Of a stretch of 64,000 bases of DNA, positions 43,026 through 50,868 are shown piece after piece. Numbering within the stretch: position 1 is the first letter of the stretch; the number at the start of each line of letters is the position of its first letter. Made by a program: the position numbers and the translations under genes. Under the pieces are notes generated by a model. That model was not told the DNA's origin. It was given only the letters and a program-made list of their open reading frames with translations, and made no database searches. The stretch is taken from contig JAILNX010000015.1 in assembly GCA_024691085.1 (NCBI GenBank), positions 41,947 through 105,946 on the forward strand. The letters are read 5' to 3'. Source of the stretch: Clostridiales bacterium. Lineage in GTDB: Bacteria; Bacillota; Clostridia; Christensenellales; CAG-138.

Positions 43026-44231
43026 TTACTCCGATTCGGTAATATTCGTAACAAGCGCGGAAGCGGAACCTCCCGCCATTTTAATTCCGATCTTCTTATC
43101 CGGCTGAAGCATCGATACGTTCCCTAAGAGCTTCCCGTCCTCGTCGGTGATGACCGAATAGCCCCTTTTGATGACCTTATCGGGATCCATCGCGTCGAGC
43201 CTGCTTTTGAGTCCGTTCAGTACGTTTCCGGCAGACGATAACCCGGATGACGCTGCGTTATCGATAATCACGCGGTTTCTTTCAAGTCTTTCACGGTAGA
43301 TCCCGATAACGTGAGCGGGGTTCGCCATAGCCGAGGAGGTCCGTATGCGCCCGATTGAGCTTCTTGCCTCGAACAAGGCGTCGGATACGATCATATTGAG
43401 CGTATCTCTTCTTGCAATAACATTCGATAAAAGAGCCGAATACTCGGGACAGCACAGCTCCGCCGCTGCGGACGGGGTGTTCGCCCTGAGATCCGCGGCG
43501 AGATCGGCAATGGAATAATCGATCTCATGCCCGACGGCGCTCACGACAGGAACGGATGAAGCCGCGATCTCCCTAGCGACAGCCTCGTCGTTGAACGCGC
43601 TCAGGTCCTCGTTGCTTCCTCCTCCGCGTCCGACGATTATTACGTCGCATTTACCCGAGCGGCTCAGCGTTCCGACTGAGGAAACGATCTCCTTCGGCGC
43701 GTTTACGCCCTGAACGGAACACGGCGCGAACAGAATGTTCATCATCGGAAAGCGCCTTTTTACGACCTTAACAATATCGTGTATCGTCGCTCCCGTCGCG
43801 CTCGTCGCAACACCGATCGTTTTCGGCAGAACAGGAAGCGGACGTTTGTTATCGAAAACACCCTCCGCAAGAAGCTTTTTCTTTAACTGCTCGATCCTTA
43901 AGTATTCCTCGCCGACGCCGTCCTTTGCCATGCTCTCAACGCAAAGCTGATACTTGCCGTCCTTGGGATAGACGGTGACGTAACCTCGGGCGATGATCTT
44001 CATACCGTCTTCAGGCGGAAAGTCCAGAACAGATGCGTATTTTCTGAACATCACGCAGCTTACGGATGCGTCTTGATCCTTTAAAGTAAAATAGAGATGT
44101 CCGGATGAGTGACGCTTAAAGCCGCTGATTTCACCGGACACCTTTACACTTCTTAAACGGGGATCGCTTCCGAGCACTCCGTCAACATATCTATTAAGCT
44201 CTGATACGGTAATGACGATCTTCTCTGCCAT
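43026..44231 (-). CDS. xseA: Exodeoxyribonuclease VII large subunit
   Basis: This 401-residue nuclease has an N-terminal OB fold (VKVSGEISGFKRHSSGHLYF). The catalytic domain follows with GVATSATGATIHDI, GRGGGSNEDLSAFND and SAVGHEIDYSIADLAAD. It degrades single-stranded DNA. It follows nusB by 3 nt. folD, often found between nusB and xseA in Bacillus, is missing. Confidence 0.96.
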   Translation of the reverse strand: MAEKIVITVSELNRYVDGVLGSDPRLRSVKVSGEISGFKRHSSGHLYFTLKDQDASVSCVMFRKYASVLDFPPEDGMKIIARGYVTVYPKDGKYQLCVESMAKDGVGEEYLRIEQLKKKLLAEGVFDNKRPLPVLPKTIGVATSATGATIHDIVKVVKRRFPMMNILFAPCSVQGVNAPKEIVSSVGTLSRSGKCDVIIVGRGGGSNEDLSAFNDEAVAREIAASSVPVVSAVGHEIDYSIADLAADLRANTPSAAAELCCPEYSALLSNVIARRDTLNMIVSDALFEARSSIGRIRTSSAMANPAHVIGIYRERLERNRVIIDNAASSGLSSAGNVLNGLKSRLDAMDPDKVIKRGYSVITDEDGKLLGNVSMLQPDKKIGIKMAGGSASALVTNITESE

Positions 44232-44234
44232 GAT

Positions 44235-44642
44235 TTATTCTTCGTTAGAGCGCAGAATACTGCCAAGAATGCCGTTGATAAACTTGGGGGAATCATCGCC
44301 GCCGTACTTCGTCGCGATACGGACGGCCTCGTTTACAATTACCTTGCGAGGCGCTTTTTTGTCGTATAAAAGCTCGTATACGGCGACACGAAGCACGGAC
44401 GCATCGATCTTCGGCATACGATCGATCGCCCAGCCCTTGGACTTTGAGCTGATCAATTCGTCGATCGCCTCTCTGTTCATGCTGATGCCGTCGACGATGG
44501 AGTTCGCGAACTCGACGTCTTCGGCGAGAGGTTCAGCATCGATCCCGGAGATCTCAGAGACCGTCGCATAGGTATCGTCGCAGCCGAACAGCTTTTCGTA
44601 AGCCATTTTGACCGCGATCTCTCTTGCTGCTTTTCTGCTCAT
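44235..44642 (-). CDS. nusB: Transcription antitermination factor NusB
   Basis: This 135-residue all-helical protein starts MSRKAAREIAVKMAYEKLFG, typical of NusB. Later motifs are KGWAIDRMPKIDASVLRVAVYELL and NEAVRIATKYGGDDSPKFINGILG; with NusE it antiterminates rRNA transcription. ATG 44642 is chosen because the longer frame runs through amaP. It starts 14 nt after amaP. Confidence 0.95.
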   Translation of the reverse strand: MSRKAAREIAVKMAYEKLFGCDDTYATVSEISGIDAEPLAEDVEFANSIVDGISMNREAIDELISSKSKGWAIDRMPKIDASVLRVAVYELLYDKKAPRKVIVNEAVRIATKYGGDDSPKFINGILGSILRSNEE

Positions 44643-44656
44643 GATACGTGCCTCGA

Positions 44657-45238
44657 TCAGCTGATCCTGGCAGCCGTATTGGGAGTATAGGTGTTGACGA
44701 CCATAAAGGCGATCTGCGTAACGGTCACGCCTGCATAGGTCTCGATGTATTCCTTGAGCTCCTTGCGGACCTTCTCGCTGAGTTCGGGAATATTGGTGTC
44801 GGCAAGCACGATGGCTTTGAGCGAAATGCTGACGGTGCTGTCGGGTGCGATAGCGACTTTGCTGGAGCACTCGCGGATACGGTTCTGGGATTTGACGTAT
44901 TTCTGCGCCATGCTGTCAACGCACGCCGCGCTGATATAAACTGAGCCGTTTTCGTCGGAAACGAGAAGAGACGCGTTGTTCGTTTCTTCCTTGACCTTGG
45001 GTTTTCCGCTGGTAAAGAGCAGCTTGATCGCAATGATCCCGAGAATCGCGCATACGGCTATGACGCCTATGCGGATGTAGAGGAACGTACCGCTGCCGGT
45101 AATGATCTCATTGATCGTATAGATTATGCTGTCAGCGGGAAAAACGCCGACCAGACAAAGAATAATGAAAGTCATAGCGGCGATGAAAACAAGAAGCAGA
45201 AAACCAAGAAGCAATCTGTCGATCAAACGAGGTTTCAT
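44657..45238 (-). CDS. amaP: Alkaline shock response membrane anchor protein AmaP
   Basis: This 193-residue protein has two N-terminal membrane helices (about residues 8-30 and 55-75) and a soluble domain with ISLKAIVLADTNIPELSEKV. The pattern and its place next to an Asp23 gene match AmaP, which tethers Asp23 to the membrane. It follows asp23 by 33 nt. Confidence 0.85.
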   Translation of the reverse strand: MKPRLIDRLLLGFLLLVFIAAMTFIILCLVGVFPADSIIYTINEIITGSGTFLYIRIGVIAVCAILGIIAIKLLFTSGKPKVKEETNNASLLVSDENGSVYISAACVDSMAQKYVKSQNRIRECSSKVAIAPDSTVSISLKAIVLADTNIPELSEKVRKELKEYIETYAGVTVTQIAFMVVNTYTPNTAARIS

Positions 45239-45271
45239 TTGTGACCCCTTTCTGTGGTAAATAATAAATGG

Positions 45272-45700
45272 TTACTTAACCCTTGCTTCGATCTCGGGCT
45301 TATCCTTTTTCTTGTCGACCTTTTCGGGCTCTTCGAAGGTAACGCTCTGAACGACGACGTTGACTTCGACAACGCGGAGGGATGTCATGGTCTCGATGGC
45401 GTTCTTTACTTCCTTCTGGATGTTGGCGCAGACGTCCTGTAGACGGTAGCCGTACTTGACGTTTACGCTGAGATCGACGGCGGTCTCTTCCTGACCGACT
45501 TCAACGTGAACGCCCTTTGTGAGGTTCTTTTTCGTAAAGATACCCGAAATGCCTTCTATTACGGTGCCGGAAAGACCGGAAACGCCGTCAACCTCGGAAG
45601 CGGCCAGGCCGGCAATGGTAGCAATTACATCGGGGGCGAAAACGACCTTGCCGTTTTCCGCTACGCTGATATCGGTTACAACTTCTTTATCCATTTCCAT
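45272..45700 (-). CDS. Asp23/Gls24 family envelope stress protein
   Basis: This 142-residue protein has the Asp23 pattern: VFAPDVIATIAGLAASEVDG, GKVVF and VDLSVNVKYGYRLQDVC. The Lys/Glu tail (EKVDKKKDKPEIEARVK) is extra. It is a cytoplasmic protein placed at the membrane by AmaP, linked to cell-wall stress. A strong promoter with extended -10 lies upstream and AGGAGG is 9 nt before the ATG. Confidence 0.9.
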   Translation of the reverse strand: MEMDKEVVTDISVAENGKVVFAPDVIATIAGLAASEVDGVSGLSGTVIEGISGIFTKKNLTKGVHVEVGQEETAVDLSVNVKYGYRLQDVCANIQKEVKNAIETMTSLRVVEVNVVVQSVTFEEPEKVDKKKDKPEIEARVK

Positions 45701-45732
45701 AGGTAAAGACCTCCTGAATGTATTGATAATAA

Positions 45733-45761
45733 ATTATAACAAATATTCGCCTGTTTGTAAA
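45733..45761 (-). promoter_or_regulatory. Strong promoter before asp23
   Basis: On the minus strand TTTACA (complement of 45756-45761), 17 nt and TATAAT (complement of 45733-45738) preceded by TGT form a near-consensus sigmaA promoter. It probably drives asp23-amaP-nusB and genes beyond, apart from the sporulation genes upstream. Confidence 0.75.
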
Positions 45762-45803
45762 GTGTCCATTGCCGGCTTATTTTATAACAAAATCCTGTTT
45801 ACT

Positions 45804-46331
45804 TTATGCTCCGAGCGAAATTCTGACCGATGACGCGGGCAGTCCCGTTTCGGTCATGACGATGTCGAGTATCCTCGCGACCTCTTCGTCGGATAATGTT
45901 TCACTGTCGATGATAACTGTAATAGAGTTTCCCTGATATGTCGCTGCCGCGTCGGTGAACCCCTTGCCCCTTATCTGACTCTCAATGGCGAATTCCTTTT
46001 CCATCTTGCTTACAAGCTCGAAAAGCCTTGCCTGCGCGTCCTTCATCGTTTCCGCATCGGTCATTTCAGAATTGATGATCGATCTTAAGTAGTCGATCTC
46101 CTGCGCGCGCACCTCGCTTCGCTCAGTCCTGAACGCGTTGAAATAATCGTTGAACACGTTCGCGGACGTTTCTTTGGACGCGTCGTCCGGAACCGCCGTC
46201 GGATCAGCTCCCAGCACGTTTGTAACACCGTCTCGATTCAGCTTCAGGTTCAGCCATACCGACCCGGCAAGAAGCAGCAGCGCGACCGCAAGCACAATGA
46301 TGAACTTTTTGTTTTTTCTTAATTTGCCCAT
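45804..46331 (-). CDS. spoIIIAH: Stage III sporulation protein AH
   Basis: This 175-residue protein has an N-terminal membrane helix (KFIIVLAVALLLLAGSVWL) and an extracellular ring-building domain, YscJ-like. Its tail carries ETLSDEEVARILDIVMTETG, the typical AH end. In Bacillus it binds SpoIIQ across the engulfment space. It is shorter than the Bacillus protein (about 218 residues). It ends the spoIIIA operon. Confidence 0.92.
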   Translation of the reverse strand: MGKLRKNKKFIIVLAVALLLLAGSVWLNLKLNRDGVTNVLGADPTAVPDDASKETSANVFNDYFNAFRTERSEVRAQEIDYLRSIINSEMTDAETMKDAQARLFELVSKMEKEFAIESQIRGKGFTDAAATYQGNSITVIIDSETLSDEEVARILDIVMTETGLPASSVRISLGA

Positions 46332-46343
46332 GTTTTTCTCCTT

Positions 46344-46805
46344 TTACCTCTTATGAAATACGTTTATTTTCGAAGGCTCTATTGACAGTACCGTTTTTAC
46401 GGCTTCTATCAGCGCGGCCTTTACTTTCAGGTCGTTTGCTCCCTCCGCTACGACGATAACTCCTTTGACGGTTTTCGGCCGGATCCCGGTCTCAATATCG
46501 TCCGAAGCGTTACCGGTCGCTTCGTTTTCAAAGGTTATCATTACCGAAACGTTCCCCGCACCGTCTATCTCGGAGAGTATTATCTCGAGTCTCTTTTCGA
46601 GATCGTGTTCCGAAGCAGAAAAGGCGGCAGGTGTTTCGGACGGCATTTCTAAGATGGCAGTGTCCTTCCTCTTACCGCATGATATGCCGCCCGTTACCAG
46701 AAATATGAATACTGCAAAAAGTATTGCGATCGCATAAACCGTGATCTCGAGTTTCCTGTTGTCGCGGAGCTTATACAATAAATCCTTTATCAAACCTTTA
46801 TTCAT
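46344..46805 (-). CDS. spoIIIAG: Stage III sporulation protein AG
   Basis: This 153-residue protein has one membrane helix (KLEITVYAIAILFAVFIFLV) and a ring domain ending RPKTVKGVIVVAEGANDLKVK. In Bacillus AG forms a large ring in the mother-cell membrane of the feeding-tube complex. It is shorter than Bacillus AG (about 229). ATG 46805 has GAGGTG 4 nt upstream. It starts 8 nt after AF. Confidence 0.9.
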   Translation of the reverse strand: MNKGLIKDLLYKLRDNRKLEITVYAIAILFAVFIFLVTGGISCGKRKDTAILEMPSETPAAFSASEHDLEKRLEIILSEIDGAGNVSVMITFENEATGNASDDIETGIRPKTVKGVIVVAEGANDLKVKAALIEAVKTVLSIEPSKINVFHKR

Positions 46806-46813
46806 ATGGCACC

Positions 46814-46972
46814 TCACAAGATCAATTTCGTCAAAGGCTCTAACAGAAGCAGCGTTTCCAACAGATACAGAATGGTTTTTACTCCGCGGTATACTCCTTT
46901 GTCAGGAAAAAGCATATCCGCTATAAGAATCAGAAACGACATTCCGATAAGCCGGGCAGCAATCTTATACAT
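46814..46972 (-). CDS. spoIIIAF: Stage III sporulation protein AF, short form
   Basis: Only 52 residues remain: MYKIAARLIGMSFLILIADM, then LFPDKGVYRGVKTILYLLET and LLLLEPLTKLIL. These are the two membrane helices of SpoIIIAF. The Bacillus protein is about 206 residues with a C-terminal ring domain, and that part is absent here, since spoIIIAG starts 8 nt later. Its place between AE and AG supports the name. An in-frame start 30 codons upstream would lie inside AE and is unlikely. Confidence 0.8.
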   Translation of the reverse strand: MYKIAARLIGMSFLILIADMLFPDKGVYRGVKTILYLLETLLLLEPLTKLIL

Positions 46973-46977
46973 TTCGC

Positions 46978-48147
46978 TCACCAGAGACCAGCCGCGATCC
47001 CGCCCGACGCTAATATCATAAGGATCGTCAGCAAAAACATAGCTCCGGAAACAGCGACGCAAGCAAACAGATTCGTAACCGTCTCAGCACAGCATTTATA
47101 CAGCTTGACAACCCTTTTATCGGATGCCGCTCCGCTTACCGCTGCGGATACGCGGAACACGAATGCTCCGGACGCAAGGACGATCACCGGCTTTGCTATC
47201 TTAAACAAAAGGATCAACATAGCGCATACGCCGATACCGTTCTTAACGAGAAGCGCGCATCCCATTACGCTGTCGACAGTGCCGCCTATCATCCCCCCGA
47301 CGATAGGAACCATCTTGCCCAATGCATACTTTGAAGTCCTGATCATAACTCCGTCCCTTGCTCCTGCAGTAAGGCCGTTTACGGCTATCACGCCGAAATA
47401 GACGGTTGAGATCAAACCGAGTATCCATTTAACGGACTTTCTTAAAAACGAGATAAGCCCGTCGAGCCTTTCTCCTTCGGTGATTACCGAAACCCCTGAG
47501 AGAACACCGAACGCAACAACAAGCGGCAAAACGATTCGCTTGACAGTCATGATCACGCCATGGTTAAGCAGTGTGAAAACAGGGCTGAATATCCTTAATG
47601 ACGCTCCCGACCCCACTGCCGCAAGCGAAGCGCTTATGATAGGCGCGGTTTTTTCGGACAGATCCGACATCGACGTCATCGTTTTCTCGGCAACGGTAAT
47701 ATATGAGCCGAGCATGCCGACGGATATGATCACGGAAGACGCGCATAAAGCTACCGACAGAGTCTTTTTTACTCCTTCGTCCGGTATCACAACGGAGAAG
47801 CACGTAAGGATTGCGGAAGATACCAGCAAAGCCGATGCCCCTGCGGTTTTTCTAAACTCATTTTTAATCATCAATACGACCGTATCGAATATGGATCCCG
47901 GGTTTTCAGAAGTTCCGCTGTCGACAAGCCTGAACACATATTCCGTTATAGATCCCGCATTGACCGAACCTGACGCCGCTATCTCTTCAAAGTATCCGTC
48001 CCAATCCGAAAAGTCTATTCCTTCAAGCTGCCTTTTGATTTCTTCTTCAATATCTTCTTCACCCGAAGCCTCTGCGTACACCTCGGATGAAAACATAATA
48101 AGCAATACCGACGTCAGTATCAATATGATCGTTTTCAGATTCTTCAT
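46978..48147 (-). CDS. spoIIIAE: Stage III sporulation protein AE
   Basis: This is a 389-residue polytopic membrane protein with an N-terminal signal (ILILTSVLLIMFSSEVYA) and a short soluble segment, then about eight helices. TAGARDGVMIRTSKYALGKMVPIVGGMI is the best family segment (split here: TAGARDGVMIRTSKYA and LGKMVPIVGGMIGG). It is thought to form part of the channel core. It overlaps AD by 4 nt. The ATACGACCGTAT motif lies inside the gene. Confidence 0.93.
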   Translation of the reverse strand: MKNLKTIILILTSVLLIMFSSEVYAEASGEEDIEEEIKRQLEGIDFSDWDGYFEEIAASGSVNAGSITEYVFRLVDSGTSENPGSIFDTVVLMIKNEFRKTAGASALLVSSAILTCFSVVIPDEGVKKTLSVALCASSVIISVGMLGSYITVAEKTMTSMSDLSEKTAPIISASLAAVGSGASLRIFSPVFTLLNHGVIMTVKRIVLPLVVAFGVLSGVSVITEGERLDGLISFLRKSVKWILGLISTVYFGVIAVNGLTAGARDGVMIRTSKYALGKMVPIVGGMIGGTVDSVMGCALLVKNGIGVCAMLILLFKIAKPVIVLASGAFVFRVSAAVSGAASDKRVVKLYKCCAETVTNLFACVAVSGAMFLLTILMILASGGIAAGLW

Positions 48148-48539
48148 AGGTAATCTCCGACAAGCTGAAGTACTGTGCCAAACACCTTTATAAACGACGG
48201 AATTACCATTGACGCCATGATCACTCTTCCGCAGATCTCGACCTTTGAAGAAAGAGCGCTCTCTCCCGCGTCTTTGCAGATATCCGAGGCCGACTGAGTT
48301 ATGTATGCCGTACCCGTCGCTTTGAATACGGTCTCAAGTACTTCGCCATCAATGCCTGTATTTTTGACAAATTTCGTTATTTGATCTGCGATCCCCGTAA
48401 ATTCAGATACGGCTAAAACTACAAGAATGATTCCTCCCGCTATCGCAGTCTGCATACCGAGCTCCGGCTTTATGTTTTTCAGCGTTACCGTAAGAACAAC
48501 GGTAACGATAGCAATTCCGGCAATCCTGAATACGTCCAT
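48144..48539 (-). CDS. spoIIIAD: Stage III sporulation protein AD
   Basis: This 131-residue membrane protein has about four helices. Typical parts are MDVFRIAGIAIVTVVLTVTL and GTAYITQSASDICKDAGESA. The helix-rich AD is needed for assembly of the transenvelope complex. It follows AC by 3 nt and overlaps AE by 4 nt. Confidence 0.92.
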   Translation of the reverse strand: MDVFRIAGIAIVTVVLTVTLKNIKPELGMQTAIAGGIILVVLAVSEFTGIADQITKFVKNTGIDGEVLETVFKATGTAYITQSASDICKDAGESALSSKVEICGRVIMASMVIPSFIKVFGTVLQLVGDYL

Positions 48540-48542
48540 AAA

Positions 48543-48740
48543 TCAATATAGATCGAACAGTTTTCTTAAGTTATCAAAGAGCGAACCGGTAAGGCTCAAT
48601 ACGATCGTAATAACGATAATAAGCCCCGCCAGAGCCGTCAGCATCGATATGTCGTCCCTTCCCGACTGTTTCAGCAGCTGACAAGCTACTGCAACGGCAA
48701 TTCCGATTCCTGCAATTTTGAAAACAACTTCTATTCCCAT
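48543..48740 (-). CDS. spoIIIAC: Stage III sporulation protein AC
   Basis: This small 65-residue membrane protein with two helices begins MGIEVVFKIAGIGIAVAVAC. It is the same length as Bacillus SpoIIIAC. DDISMLTALAGLIIVITIV is the second helix. It lies between AB and AD. Confidence 0.93.
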   Translation of the reverse strand: MGIEVVFKIAGIGIAVAVACQLLKQSGRDDISMLTALAGLIIVITIVLSLTGSLFDNLRKLFDLY

Positions 48741-48755
48741 TTTTTCAATTACATC

Positions 48756-49253
48756 CTACATTACGATGATCGCAGCTGCAGCGCCTGCAAGCAGTGACAG
48801 AGAAAGCGTAAGTCTGACCCTTTCCTCGCTTGACTTCTTTGCTTTTGCAGCATACTCCTCAAGCTTTTCCGTTAATATCCTTATCCGGTCTGCTTCTGCA
48901 GAGCTCTCGAAAGCACATGTCTCCGGAAGCAGCTTTTCAAAAAGATCTGGCAAAGTAGGATCGATCCTTGATCCCGCGGATCTTAAGAACGCATTTCTGA
49001 ACGAATAGCCTTTTTTCGTTGCGTCATATATTTCGCTCCACAGCTGTTTATGAAGCCCTTTTTTCGATAGATGATACAGGACATCTTCGTAATTCCTTCT
49101 GCCGAAACGTATTTCGTTTTCCATCTCCTTCAGATCTGTGATCAGTCCTGATACAGTTTCACGTTTTTTCTTTTCTCTCTCCCTGAAAACGATCCCGTAA
49201 AGTGAGCATGTCAAGAAAAGCAGACCTGCGGATGTAAACCTGAAGAAGCTCAT
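48756..49253 (-). CDS. spoIIIAB: Stage III sporulation protein AB
   Basis: This 165-residue protein has a helix at each end (TSAGLLFLTCSLYGIVF and LLAGAAAAIIVM) and a helical soluble domain. SFRNAFLRSAGSRIDPTLP and EYAAKAKKSSEERVRL fit the AB family, structurally like type II secretion GspF. It overlaps spoIIIAA by 4 nt and is followed by AC after 15 nt. Confidence 0.92.
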   Translation of the reverse strand: MSFFRFTSAGLLFLTCSLYGIVFREREKKKRETVSGLITDLKEMENEIRFGRRNYEDVLYHLSKKGLHKQLWSEIYDATKKGYSFRNAFLRSAGSRIDPTLPDLFEKLLPETCAFESSAEADRIRILTEKLEEYAAKAKKSSEERVRLTLSLSLLAGAAAAIIVM

Positions 49254-50149
49254 ACTTTTAACGGAATGATTCTCAATAGACTGCCGTTCCGTTTAAGTAG
49301 AAGAATCCGTTTGAATACGCCGGATTCAATTAGATCGCGGATAGGTCCGCGCATATTAAGCTCGTCTCTGCTTCTTGCGTGCGCGCTTGCAATAATGCAT
49401 ACACCGCATCCGGAGGCTTCCTTAACGGCTTCTGCGTCTTTTTGTGACCCGATCTCATCGGTAATTATGACTTCGGGACTCATCGTTCTGATGAACATCG
49501 AAATGGATTCAGCCTTTGGCGTAAGCTCAAAAACGTCCGTCCTTGCGCCAATAGAATAAGCGGGCACGCCGTCAATGCAGCCCGCAATCTCGCATCTTTC
49601 GTCCGCGATACATACTTTATGTGCGTCTGCGCCTATTCCGTCAGAGAGGCATCTTGCTATGTCTCGAAGCAGCGTCGTCTTACCCCCTCCCGGTCTTGAG
49701 ACGATAAGGGTCGACACAGGGGATCCTTTTTCGATAATGAAGCTGATGGTGTCCTTCGAACATCCGATCACCTCGTTAGCCACGCGGATATTGAACGAGC
49801 TTACATCTGTAAGCCTTATGATCTTTCCGTTGTCCGAAACCGCTTTGCCGCACACGCCCACACGTATACCGCCGTCGTAAGATATAAACCCCTGTTTCAG
49901 TTCGTCTTCGTGAGCGTAGATAGAATGTCTGCATAACTTTTCAAGCAGATCGGAAGAATCTTTTTTTGTGAAAACAAGTTCTTCGAGCATGTACTCGCCG
50001 TCGGAGAATACGATCTGAGGAGGTCTTCCGGATCTTAACCTTATCTCTTCAACGGATCGACCGGAGCAAACCGAAGTTACCTCATCCGCAAACGATTTCG
50101 GAAGAAGCGAAATGATCGATTTAAGTTGATTACTTAAGAACGCTTCCAA
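49250..50149 (-). CDS. spoIIIAA: Stage III sporulation protein AA (ATPase)
   Basis: This 299-residue AAA+ ATPase is related to type II/IV secretion motors. Walker A is RPGGGKTTLLRD; GISYDGGIRVGVCGKA (as GFISYDGGIRVGVCGKAV) precedes it and EVIITDEIGSQKDAEAV is Walker B. It probably powers the SpoIIIA-SpoIIQ channel from the mother cell. It is the first gene of the operon and has a candidate sigmaE promoter. Confidence 0.94.
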   Translation of the reverse strand: MEAFLSNQLKSIISLLPKSFADEVTSVCSGRSVEEIRLRSGRPPQIVFSDGEYMLEELVFTKKDSSDLLEKLCRHSIYAHEDELKQGFISYDGGIRVGVCGKAVSDNGKIIRLTDVSSFNIRVANEVIGCSKDTISFIIEKGSPVSTLIVSRPGGGKTTLLRDIARCLSDGIGADAHKVCIADERCEIAGCIDGVPAYSIGARTDVFELTPKAESISMFIRTMSPEVIITDEIGSQKDAEAVKEASGCGVCIIASAHARSRDELNMRGPIRDLIESGVFKRILLLKRNGSLLRIIPLKV

Positions 50150-50180
50150 ATGATCCTCTCCTTCCTTTAGATTTCGATGA

Positions 50181-50209
50181 ATACTATGAAAGTGAGGATG
50201 GTTATATGA
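50181..50209 (-). promoter_or_regulatory. Candidate sigmaE promoter of the spoIIIA operon
   Basis: On the minus strand TCATATAA (complement of 50202-50209), a 13-nt spacer and CATAGTAT (complement of 50181-50188) fit the sigmaE -35 (kmATATTT) and -10 (CATAyAmT) elements at six of eight positions each. It lies 32 nt before the spoIIIAA ATG. The mother-cell operon is sigmaE dependent in Bacillus. Confidence 0.4.
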
Positions 50210-50221
50210 TAAACGGTTCTG

Positions 50222-50812
50222 TTATACGAGTGTATTGATTTTTCTATACGGTCGTATAGCAATTCCGTTGGCGCTTGCTTTTATGATTGCGCAAAGAACG
50301 GAAATGATAATCCCTGAGAGCTGAAGAAACAGACACGTCTCCGTCAGTTGCAATGAACTGAACCCTGAATTTAGAACTTCATAGAAGTATTTTGCCGTTA
50401 GGAAAGCAGGCGGAAGCATCCCCGCAAAACCGAGAGCAAATCTCAAGCCGGTGAAATATGCCGCTATGCCTACAACAATCAAAAGTATTATTGAGGAGAT
50501 GGTTCCGTTTACGTTTGTGAGCGGGATAAGGGCAAGAGCGATAAACATTGATAATGGAATAATGAACCATGAACTAAGACTAATTTCGCGGTTGAACGAG
50601 TTTCCGAAGAACCATACAACAATCAGAATGCTTGCGGCGGAAATAAGAGCTTCATCTCGGACCGTGATAATGGAAGTCTTTAAAGCGCATGTGCACAGCA
50701 GAAAAAACAAGACGCTGCGTCGGTCTGCACCTGACGCGTAAAGAGTTCTCGATCCAATTCCGGATGCCGTCAGAATGGACGCAATAAGTATCAGCATCGT
50801 GCTTATCGACAT
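50222..50812 (-). CDS. Polytopic membrane protein of unknown function
   Basis: This is a 196-residue, very hydrophobic protein with about six membrane helices (for instance SLSSWFIIPLSMFIALALIPL and ISSIILLIVVGIAAYFTGL). I see no catalytic motif. It lies between pgeF and spoIIIAA, all on the minus strand. The start is set by GAGG 8 nt upstream, and that GAGG is the 3' arm of a hairpin. ATACGGTCGTAT occurs at 50246-50257. No family is recognised. Confidence 0.65.
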   Translation of the reverse strand: MSISTMLILIASILTASGIGSRTLYASGADRRSVLFFLLCTCALKTSIITVRDEALISAASILIVVWFFGNSFNREISLSSWFIIPLSMFIALALIPLTNVNGTISSIILLIVVGIAAYFTGLRFALGFAGMLPPAFLTAKYFYEVLNSGFSSLQLTETCLFLQLSGIIISVLCAIIKASANGIAIRPYRKINTLV

Positions 50813-50813
50813 A

Positions 50814-50852
50814 AAAAATACCTCGCAACATTTTTTAAAAGTATTTGCGAGG
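50814..50852 (-). promoter_or_regulatory. Terminator-like hairpin holding the ribosome site of the next gene
   Basis: CCTCGCAA (50821-50828) and TTGCGAGG (50845-50852) pair with a 16-nt loop. On the minus strand the 3' arm ends in GAGG, then T-rich TATTTTTTATG, whose ATG is the start of the 50812 gene. It could stop pgeF transcripts, or hide the Shine-Dalgarno when formed. Confidence 0.5.
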
Positions 50853-50868
50853 TAAGTTGAAAATATAA

